From CAIOSQ01 sp044359885 (GTDB lineage Bacteria > Pseudomonadota > Alphaproteobacteria > CACIAM-22H2), in assembly GCA_044359885.1 (NCBI GenBank), contig JBIKLI010000249.1, positions 1 through 6,738 of the forward strand: a stretch of DNA of 6,738 nucleotides, read 5' to 3'. Each line of letters starts with the position of its first letter. The stretch's first letter is position 1. A program made the translations under genes and the position numbers. Shown here piece by piece: positions 1-5,126 of this stretch. The notes beneath the pieces were generated by a model. The model was not told the origin of the DNA, made no database searches, and saw only the letters and a program-made list of their open reading frames with translations.

Positions 1-786
1 GCCAACTACTCGGAGCAGTTCCTGCTGTCGGACGAGGAACGCGACGCGCTGCTTCGCCTCAGCGTGGAGCATGTCGCGGGCCGCGTGCCGGTGATCGCCA
101 CCTGCAGCCATTTCAGCACGCGTCTCGCGGCGGCGCGCGCCCGGCGGGCGGCGGAGGTCGGGGCGCGGATGCTGATGCTGATGCCGCCCTATCACGGCAC
201 CGGTCTGCGCGCCGACGAGAAGGGCATGCTGGAGCATTTCGCGGCCGTCGCCGAGGCGTCGCGCCTGCCCATCGTGGTCCAGGACGCGCCGCTCAGCGGC
301 GTCGCGATGTCCGTATCGTTCCTGCTGCGGCTGGCCCGCGAGGTGCCGCTGGCGCGCTGGTTCAAGATCGAGGTCCCGCAGGCCGCGGCGAAACTGCGGG
401 CGCTCGTCGAGGCGGGCGGGCCCGACCTGATCGTCGGGCCATGGGACGGCGAGGAATCGATCACGCTGATGGCCGATCTCGATGCCGGCGCCAACGGCAC
501 GATGCCGAGCGCGATGATCCCCGACCTCATCGGGCCCGTCTTCGCTGCCTATCGGGCCGGACGTCGCGACGAGGCCGCCGCCGGCTATGCGCGGATCCTG
601 CCGCTCATCAACTACGAGAACCGCCAATGCGGCCTGCGGGCGACCAAGGCCGTGATGGCCGAAGGCGGCGTGATCCGTTCCGAGGCGGTGCGCCATCCGC
701 TGGAACGTCTGCATCCGGCGACCCGTGCCGGGCTGATCGAACTTGCGCGTGCCGCCGATCCGGTCGCGCTGCGCTGGGGGAAGTGA
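1..786 (+). CDS. DapA-family (class I) aldolase/dehydratase, 5'-partial
   Basis: The reading frame is open from base 1, so the start lies upstream; 261 residues are visible where the family usually has about 300. Members form a Schiff base on a lysine and cleave, condense or dehydrate 2-keto acids in the cytoplasm. Visible landmarks are the barrel start VPVIATCSHFSTR, the MPPYHG strand-loop segment, the Schiff-base lysine in WFKIE (visible residue 122, bases 364-366), and the C-terminal LINYENRQCGLRATKAV helix typical of dehydratase/aldolase members rather than true DapA. The catalytic tyrosine of dihydrodipicolinate synthase (YNVP motif) is replaced by Gln in QDAP (visible residue 94, 28 residues before the Lys, as in E. 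coli DapA), and the following Arg is absent. It is therefore unlikely to make dihydrodipicolinate. A 2-keto-3-deoxy sugar acid dehydratase or aldolase role is plausible given the MR/MLE gene nearby, but the substrate is not determined. The GTG at base 64 is internal to the domain and is not the start. Confidence 0.9.
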   Translation, partial: ANYSEQFLLSDEERDALLRLSVEHVAGRVPVIATCSHFSTRLAAARARRAAEVGARMLMLMPPYHGTGLRADEKGMLEHFAAVAEASRLPIVVQDAPLSGVAMSVSFLLRLAREVPLARWFKIEVPQAAAKLRALVEAGGPDLIVGPWDGEESITLMADLDAGANGTMPSAMIPDLIGPVFAAYRAGRRDEAAAGYARILPLINYENRQCGLRATKAVMAEGGVIRSEAVRHPLERLHPATRAGLIELARAADPVALRWGK

Positions 787-808
787 CCGGGCCCCCGCGC
801 GGTCACTT
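781..808. terminator. Candidate bidirectional terminator hairpin between convergent genes
   Basis: A perfect 9-bp inverted repeat has arms AAGTGACCG (781-789) and CGGTCACTT (800-808) around a 10-base C-rich loop. The left arm contains the TGA of the DapA-family gene (784-786) and the right arm contains the reverse-strand TGA of the DUF2314 gene (803-805), so one hairpin covers both gene ends. There is no clear T tract on either side, so intrinsic termination is not certain. It could instead act as an RNA 3'-end stabiliser or slow RNA polymerase in both directions. Confidence 0.5.
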
Positions 809-1324
809 GTAGAGTTGCATCATCTTTTCGCGTTCGGCGGGCGGCAGGAAGCGGAGCATCGTCCGCCCCGTCTCGTTGCCGACGATCCGGCCGTTCTCGA
901 AATACATCCAGTCGACGATGGCGTCGTCCCGGATGTCCATGATCTGTCCCTGGCGCAGCGATCTCACGATCCGCGGCGAGGTGTCGATCATGCCCAGGAC
1001 CCGGCCGCCGCGCAGCGTGATGCGGCTCAGCCAGATATGTTCCGTTCCGTGCTGGTCGCCGGCGATCACCTTGACCGCGTAGCCGGTCTCGGCAGGGTCG
1101 TTCGCGCGCACCCGCTCCCAGAAGAAGCCGAGCCGCAGCCGCGCCCTGGCGATCGCCTTGGTCATCTCGTCGCTCTGCGCGCCCGGAAAGACCGACTGGG
1201 CCGCGGCCGCGCCGGCGCGCGCCGAAAGCCAGAGCCCGAGCGCGATCGCCGCGATCGTGGTGCCGGCAGCGCGGCGGCCGGGCCGTCGCGCTTGCGTGCG
1301 GGGCATGTCTTCGGACAGGCTCAT
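803..1324 (-). CDS. Exported DUF2314 (YegJ-like) protein of unknown function
   Basis: The protein is 173 residues from the ATG at 1324. An arginine-rich n-region (about residues 9-18), a hydrophobic stretch (TTIAAIALGLWLSA, 22-35) and an alanine-rich end near AAAAQS (39-44) make a plausible Sec signal peptide. There is no lipobox cysteine, so a soluble periplasmic protein is likely. Residues 52-157 fit the DUF2314 pattern: DEMTKAIARARLRLGFFW at the front, EHIWLSRI in the middle, and DWMYFENGRIVGNETGR at the end. The family's biochemical role is not established. The gene faces the opposite way to the genes on both sides: tail-to-tail with the DapA-family gene (16 bases apart) and head-to-head with the MR/MLE gene. 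The start is uncertain. No good ribosome binding site precedes 1324; the ATG at 1306 gives a more compact signal peptide but has only a GAAG two bases upstream. The ATG at 1453 would overlap the MR/MLE gene and is unlikely. Confidence 0.75.
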   Translation of the reverse strand: MSLSEDMPRTQARRPGRRAAGTTIAAIALGLWLSARAGAAAAQSVFPGAQSDEMTKAIARARLRLGFFWERVRANDPAETGYAVKVIAGDQHGTEHIWLSRITLRGGRVLGMIDTSPRIVRSLRQGQIMDIRDDAIVDWMYFENGRIVGNETGRTMLRFLPPAEREKMMQLYK

Positions 1325-1329
1325 GAGCC
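1318..1329. promoter_or_regulatory. 12-bp perfect palindrome at the divergent start region
   Basis: GGCTCATGAGCC is a perfect palindrome. It contains the upstream candidate ATG of the DUF2314 gene (1322-1324) and ends 30 bases before the MR/MLE ATG. Flanking bases add an imperfect extension: TCTTC-GG on the left against CCGGAAGA on the right, with one base missing. Its position suits an operator shared by two divergent genes, and if DUF2314 starts at 1306 it would be fully intergenic. No recognisable -35/-10 pair was found, and the regulator family is unknown. Confidence 0.25.
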
Positions 1330-1344
1330 GGAAGATGGGACGGG

Positions 1345-1349
1345 GGAGG
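1345..1349 (+). promoter_or_regulatory. Ribosome binding site for the MR/MLE gene
   Basis: GGAGG within a GGGGGAGG run lies 10 bases upstream of the ATG at 1360. It supports that ATG as the start, which also matches the N-terminal capping domain beginning at once (ARIEALRCLLLRLPL). Confidence 0.6.
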
Positions 1350-1359
1350 CAACGCTTCA

Positions 1360-2499
1360 ATGACTTCCGCGCGGATCGAGGCGCTGCGTTGCCTGCTGCT
1401 GCGCCTGCCGCTGCAGCGGCCGATCGACGGGCCCTTCGGCCGGCTGACGGCACGGCCGAACCTGATCGCCGTGGTCGAGACGTCCGCTGGCGTGCGTGGC
1501 CTTGGCGAAATCTGGGCGAATTTTCCGCCCTGGGGTCCTTTCGAGCGCGCCGCGATCGTCGAGGAGGCGATCCGCCCCCTGCTCGTCGGCGAGACGCTGG
1601 ACGATCCCGCCCGGTTCCATTCGCTGATGATGTCGCGGCTGAGGCTGCTGAGCAATCAATGGGGTGCGCCGGGGCCCGTCCACCAGGCCGTCGCCGGGGT
1701 GGATATCGCGCTGTGGGACGCCTTCGCGCGGGCGCAGGGCCGACCGCTCGCCGGCCTGCTGCGCGCGGATGGCCGGTCGCCCGGGCGGGTGCCGGTCTAT
1801 GCCAGCGGCATCCGCGCCGACGCGGCGGCCACCATCGCGATGGCCCGTGGCCGCGGCCATACGCGCTTCAAGCTGCAGACGGCGTTCTCGGCCGAGATCA
1901 ATCGCCGCCTGCTGCGCGAAGGGCGCGCGGCTGCGGGGGATGCGCCGCTGATGACCGACGCCAACCAGACGTTCACGCGCGAGAGCTTCGCGGCCCTGCG
2001 GGACGATCTGACGGCGGCGCGGGTTCTCTGGGTCGAGGAACCGTTCCCGGTGGACGACGTCGCCGCGTATCGCGACTGGCCGCGCGACAGCGGGATCGCG
2101 CTTGCCTTCGGCGAGAACGCCCGCGGCCTCGCCGGGCTCGAAGAGGTCATTGCGCTCGGCGCCGACATCGTCCAGCCCGACATCACAAAGACGGCCGGCA
2201 TCACGCAGGGGCTGGCGATCGGGCGGCGGGCGATCGCGGCCGGTCGCAAGCTCTGCCTGCACATGTATGGCGGCGGACTGGGCGTGCTGGCCAGCGCGCA
2301 TCTGACCGCGGCGCTGGACGGGGCGCATTGGCTGGAGACCGATGCCAACGACAACCCGCTCTATGCCGAGGTGTTCACGCCGCCGATCCAGATCGCCGGC
2401 GGCGATCTGATCATGCCGGCCGGGCCCGGGCTGGGGGCCGAACTTCTCGACGACGCGGTGACGCGATACGCCGTCGATCCGCGCAAGGGGGACACGTGA
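1360..2499 (+). CDS. MR/MLE-family enolase superfamily enzyme (probable acid-sugar dehydratase-like)
   Basis: The protein has 379 residues, the usual length for the family. These cytoplasmic Mg2+ enzymes abstract the alpha-proton of a carboxylate to catalyse dehydration, racemisation or cycloisomerisation. An N-terminal capping domain (about 1-130) precedes the barrel. Metal ligands are recognisable as D200 (TDANQ), E226/E227 (VEEPFP) and E252 (FGEN). D274 (QPDIT), H301 (LHMYGGG) and E326 (WLETD) match the Asp-His dyad and the late Glu of the mandelate racemase subgroup, with spacing close to mandelate racemase itself. That argues against the muconate-cycloisomerase subgroup. The usual K-x-K at the end of the second barrel strand reads K171-L-Q173, so one candidate base is missing. 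Sugar-acid dehydration is the commonest activity of this subgroup, but the substrate cannot be named. The stop codon overlaps the GTG start of the next gene, indicating translational coupling. Confidence 0.9.
   Translation: MTSARIEALRCLLLRLPLQRPIDGPFGRLTARPNLIAVVETSAGVRGLGEIWANFPPWGPFERAAIVEEAIRPLLVGETLDDPARFHSLMMSRLRLLSNQWGAPGPVHQAVAGVDIALWDAFARAQGRPLAGLLRADGRSPGRVPVYASGIRADAAATIAMARGRGHTRFKLQTAFSAEINRRLLREGRAAAGDAPLMTDANQTFTRESFAALRDDLTAARVLWVEEPFPVDDVAAYRDWPRDSGIALAFGENARGLAGLEEVIALGADIVQPDITKTAGITQGLAIGRRAIAAGRKLCLHMYGGGLGVLASAHLTAALDGAHWLETDANDNPLYAEVFTPPIQIAGGDLIMPAGPGLGAELLDDAVTRYAVDPRKGDT
2485..2491 (+). promoter_or_regulatory. Ribosome binding site for the OtnC-like gene
   Basis: AAGGGGG ends four bases before the GTG at 2496, inside the last codons of the MR/MLE gene. 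It supports GTG as the start in preference to the downstream in-frame ATG at 2523, which would remove the first helix. Confidence 0.5.
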
Positions 2500-3128
2500 C
2501 CGAGACCGTCCTTCGCGACTGGATGTGCCGGCACGGCGAATCGCTCCATGCCCGCGGGCTGGCGCATGGCAGTTCCGGAAACATCAGCGTCCGGCTCGAG
2601 GACGGGATCCTGATCACGCCGACGAATTCATGCCTCGGCCGTCTCGATCCCGCCCGCATCTCCAGGCTGGCCCCGGACGGACGCCTGATCTCGGGCGATC
2701 CGCCGTCGAAGGAGGCCTTCCTTCATCTGGCGATGTACGAGGAACGCCCGGGGGCCCGGGCGATCGTCCATCTGCATTCGACGCATTGCGTGGCGCTGTC
2801 CTGCCTGTGTCACGCGGACACCGCCGACGTGCTGCCGCCGATCACCGCCTATTTCGTGATGCGGATCGGCAAGCTGCCGCTGGTCGAGTATTTCCCTCCC
2901 GGCGACCGCGGCCTTGCCGAGGCGGTGCGGGACAAGGCCCGCACCCATCATGCGGTGCTGCTCGCCAATCACGGCCCGGTCGTCGCCGGCAAGTCGCTCG
3001 ACGACGCGGTCTACAACGCCGAGGAGCTCGAGGAGACGGCCAAGCTGTTCCTGCTGCTGGCCGGTCGCTCGACGCGTTTCCTCGACGGCGCGCAGATCGT
3101 CGATCTGCAGCGCCGCTTCCCCAGCTGA
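2496..3128 (+). CDS. otnC: Class II aldolase/adducin family, OtnC-like 3-oxo-tetronate 4-phosphate decarboxylase
   Basis: The protein has 210 residues from a GTG that overlaps the previous stop by four bases. OtnC enzymes are cytoplasmic, use divalent metal, and decarboxylate 3-oxo-tetronate 4-phosphate to dihydroxyacetone phosphate. Visible family motifs are GSSGNISVR (25-33, phosphate-binding region), TPTNSCLGRLDP (41-52), the acidic residue E73 in SKEAFLH, the metal-binding histidines H92 and H94 in VHLHSTH, and H159 in LLANHGP. E73, H92 and H94 fall at the same numbers as the active-site residues of fuculose-phosphate aldolase. The segments VLPPITAYFVMR, PPGD and EELEETAKLFLLL resemble OtnC more than fuculose- or ribulose-phosphate enzymes. 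The usual partners, an OtnK-type kinase (DUF1537) and a tetronate dehydrogenase, are not in the window, so the exact substrate remains open. It probably shares a transcript with the genes on either side. Confidence 0.85.
   Translation: MTETVLRDWMCRHGESLHARGLAHGSSGNISVRLEDGILITPTNSCLGRLDPARISRLAPDGRLISGDPPSKEAFLHLAMYEERPGARAIVHLHSTHCVALSCLCHADTADVLPPITAYFVMRIGKLPLVEYFPPGDRGLAEAVRDKARTHHAVLLANHGPVVAGKSLDDAVYNAEELEETAKLFLLLAGRSTRFLDGAQIVDLQRRFPS
3092..3108. repeat. 17-bp perfect inverted repeat near the end of the OtnC-like gene
   Basis: The arms GCAGATCG (3092-3099) and CGATCTGC (3101-3108) flank a single central T. It lies within coding sequence, 35 bases before the hydrolase start codon. It could be a binding site or a hairpin affecting downstream expression, or a by-product of codons for AQIVDLQ. 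The function is unknown. Confidence 0.3.
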
Positions 3129-3143
3129 TCGGGACACGCCAGC

Positions 3144-4109
3144 ATGATGCCCGATACGATGCTCGATCGCGAAATCGCCGCCGCGCTGGCGCGTGATCTC
3201 GCCACCTACGGACCGCGCGAGGCCCTCACCGCGGGCAACGCCACGGCGCTGCGCGCCGATTTCTTCCGGCGCCGGCTGACCCGCGGACTGATCGGCGGTC
3301 CGGCCATGCGCATGAGCCGGGACTTCGAGGCCCGGCTGTCCGGGCGCACGCTGCGCGTGCGTCTCCACGTGCCCGAGGGCGCCGCGCCGGTCGGTCCGGC
3401 CTTGCTCTATTTCCATGGCGGCGGCTGGGTCTGGGGCAGCATCGACAGCCACGACCGGATCATGCGGGAGCTGGCGCACCGCTCGGGCCAGCGCGTGATC
3501 GGCGTCGACTACCGCAAGGCGCCCGAGAATCCGTTCCCGGCACCGTTCGAGGATTGCAGCGATGCCGTCGACTGGGTCTGCGCGCAGGCCGCGCAGCTTG
3601 GCGTCGATCCGTCGCGCCTGGCGACGGGAGGAGATTCCGCCGGTGCGAGTCTTGCGCTTGCCGTCGGCCATCATGAGGCGGCGCGCGGACGCCCGCCCGT
3701 CACGCTGCTGCTGTTCTACGGCACCTACGACGCGGACCTCGAAACCGATTCCTATCGCGCCACGCTCGGCGACGGGCGGTTCGGGCTGTCGCGTCAGGAC
3801 ATGGCGATCTTCCTCGACCTCCACCTGGGACAGGGTCGTGCGGATTGCGACCCGCGCGCGCTGCCGATGCGCGGATCCCATGCAGGACTGCGGCGCGCCT
3901 TCCTGCTGGGCTGCGGGCTGGACCCGCTGCGCGACGACACGCGGCGTCTGGCCGGTGCGCTCGCCGGAGCGGGCGTGGCGTTCGAGTTCCTGGAGATCCC
4001 GTCCGCCAATCACGGTTTCCTGGCGCTGGTCGAGGACGCGGCGCTCGCGCGCGGCGCGCTGGCGCGTGCGGCGAGCCATCTGGCCCGCGCGTCGCGCGGC
4101 GATCTCTGA
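3144..4109 (+). CDS. Alpha/beta hydrolase, HSL (family IV) esterase type
   Basis: The protein has 321 residues, typical for bacterial hormone-sensitive-lipase-like esterases that hydrolyse short-chain carboxylic esters. It shows the family's ordered motifs: oxyanion-hole HGGG (91-94), DYRKAPENPFPAPFED (122-137), nucleophile elbow GDSAG with Ser165, a catalytic Asp in GLDPLRDD (D260) and a catalytic His in NHGF (H290). All catalytic parts are intact. The first 60 or so residues form the helical cap expected of the family. No signal peptide is visible, so it is probably cytoplasmic. The start is ambiguous among ATGs at 3144, 3147 and 3159, and none has a strong ribosome binding site; GGGA at 3131-3134 is the nearest purine-rich stretch. 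The gene follows the OtnC-like gene after 15 bases and probably ends the operon. A role in releasing a hydroxy acid from an ester or lactone before catabolism is an inference from context. Confidence 0.9.
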   Translation: MMPDTMLDREIAAALARDLATYGPREALTAGNATALRADFFRRRLTRGLIGGPAMRMSRDFEARLSGRTLRVRLHVPEGAAPVGPALLYFHGGGWVWGSIDSHDRIMRELAHRSGQRVIGVDYRKAPENPFPAPFEDCSDAVDWVCAQAAQLGVDPSRLATGGDSAGASLALAVGHHEAARGRPPVTLLLFYGTYDADLETDSYRATLGDGRFGLSRQDMAIFLDLHLGQGRADCDPRALPMRGSHAGLRRAFLLGCGLDPLRDDTRRLAGALAGAGVAFEFLEIPSANHGFLALVEDAALARGALARAASHLARASRGDL

Positions 4110-4130
4110 GGCGGTCGTTCAGCCGCCCTC
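4108..4130. terminator. Weak candidate bidirectional terminator between convergent operons
   Basis: GGCGG (4110-4114) and CCGCC (4123-4127) form a 5-bp GC stem with an 8-base loop. Two outer pairs can be added if C4128 is bulged out. The structure spans the nine-base gap between the hydrolase stop and the DppF-like stop and includes the latter. The stem is short and lacks a T tract, so its effect is uncertain. Confidence 0.3.
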
Positions 4131-5126
4131 GACCAGATGGCAGGCGGTGCCGCGGCCGTCGCCGAGATCGCGGAATGCCGGCGTCTGCGCGCGGCACCGG
4201 TCCGTGGCCTGCGGACAGCGCGGATGGAAATGGCAGCCCGGAGGCGGCGCCAGGGGCGAGGGGATCTCGCCCGCGACCGGCTTGAACGAATCCGCGTCCT
4301 CCGGGCGGCGGCGCAGTCGCGGCACGCTCTCCAGCAGGGCCCGCGTATAGGGATGGCGCGGCGCCGCGAAGATCCCGGCGGTCGGGCCGATCTCAACGAC
4401 GCGCCCCAGATACATGATCGCGACGCGGTCGCTGACATGGCGTACGACGCCGAGGTCATGGCTGATGAACAGGCAGGTCAGCCCCAGGTCGCGGCGCAGA
4501 TCCACGAACAGGTTCAGGACCTGGGCCTGGATCGACACGTCGAGGGATGCGACCGGTTCGTCGCAGACGAGAAGCTCCGGCTGCATCGCCAGCGCCCGGG
4601 CGATCGCGACCCGCTGGCGCTGGCCGCCGGAGAATTGATGCGGGAAACGTCGCGCGAAGGCGGGATCGAGGCCGACGCGTTCCAGCCAGCGCGCCGCATA
4701 GGCCCCGGCGCCTGCGCCGTCGGTGAGGCCATGGGCGAGAGGGCCTTCGGCCACGATCCGGCCGACCGTCATGCGCGGGTTCAGCGAGGCGAAGGGGTCC
4801 TGGAAGACCATCTGCACCTTCGTCGTGACCTTGCGCGGCCGGCCCGTCTGCGACATGACCGGTGCGCCGGCGAGCCGGACGCGGCCGTCGTCGGGCGCAT
4901 GGATCCCCGCGGCGATCCGGCCAAGGGTCGATTTTCCGCAGCCCGACTCCCCGACCAGCGCCAGAGTCTCGCGCGGGGCGATCGACAGGCTGACGCGGTC
5001 GACAGCTTGGACAAGCTGGGGACCGCCGCCGGCGCCGAGGATCGCGGCGATGCGCTCGCCCATGTTGGGGCGCCGCACGAAACGCTTCGACACGCCGTCG
5101 AGGTCCAGCATCGGCGGCGCGGTCAT
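4119..5126 (-). CDS. DppF/OppF-type ABC importer ATP-binding protein
   Basis: This 335-residue ATPase is the second ATP-binding subunit of a peptide/nickel/opine-class importer and acts on the inner face of the cytoplasmic membrane. It has Walker A GESGCGKST (59-67), Q-loop Q109 in VFQDP, signature SGGQRQR (166-172), Walker B LLVCDE (185-190), D-loop ASLD (193-196) and H-loop H223. The C-terminal oligopeptide/dipeptide-transporter domain begins near HPYTRALL (258) and carries four cysteines (C298, C304, C311, C329). In some family members these bind an iron-sulfur cluster. Residues 17-40 hold the extra N-terminal segment (RRPNMGERIAAILG) common in DppF-type subunits. Its start overlaps the previous gene's stop by four bases, so translation is probably coupled. 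Substrate specificity cannot be read from an ATPase; sugar-acid, opine or peptide uptake are all possible. Confidence 0.95.
   Translation of the reverse strand: MTAPPMLDLDGVSKRFVRRPNMGERIAAILGAGGGPQLVQAVDRVSLSIAPRETLALVGESGCGKSTLGRIAAGIHAPDDGRVRLAGAPVMSQTGRPRKVTTKVQMVFQDPFASLNPRMTVGRIVAEGPLAHGLTDGAGAGAYAARWLERVGLDPAFARRFPHQFSGGQRQRVAIARALAMQPELLVCDEPVASLDVSIQAQVLNLFVDLRRDLGLTCLFISHDLGVVRHVSDRVAIMYLGRVVEIGPTAGIFAAPRHPYTRALLESVPRLRRRPEDADSFKPVAGEIPSPLAPPPGCHFHPRCPQATDRCRAQTPAFRDLGDGRGTACHLVEGG

Noticed and set aside
64..66. GTG as the start of the DapA-family gene
   Set aside because: The upstream frame is open to base 1 and encodes residues expected in the family (LLSDEERDALLRLSVEHV), so the gene continues beyond the left edge.
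168..185. Short ATGCTG tandem repeat
   Set aside because: Only about two and a half copies, explained by alternating Met and Leu codons on a conserved barrel strand.
612..1655. 347-codon minus-strand open frame overlapping three genes
   Set aside because: It reads through the wrong frame of the DUF2314 gene and antisense to the DapA-family and MR/MLE genes, with no domain signal.
1158..2495. Long open frame running upstream of, and in frame with, the OtnC-like gene
   Set aside because: It is an arginine/alanine-rich out-of-frame reading of the MR/MLE gene. The real protein begins at the GTG at 2496, which has a ribosome binding site.
2745..2762. 8-bp perfect inverted repeat CGCCCGGG / CCCGGGCG with a 2-base spacer
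   Set aside because: It lies in the middle of the OtnC-like coding sequence and consists only of G and C, as expected by chance from Arg-Pro-Gly-Ala-Arg codons in GC-rich DNA.
2628..4079. 483-codon open frame antisense to the OtnC-like and hydrolase genes
   Set aside because: The protein is low-complexity Arg/Ala/Gln-rich with no recognisable domain. It spans two genes with clear motifs on the other strand and is a usual shadow of GC-rich coding DNA.
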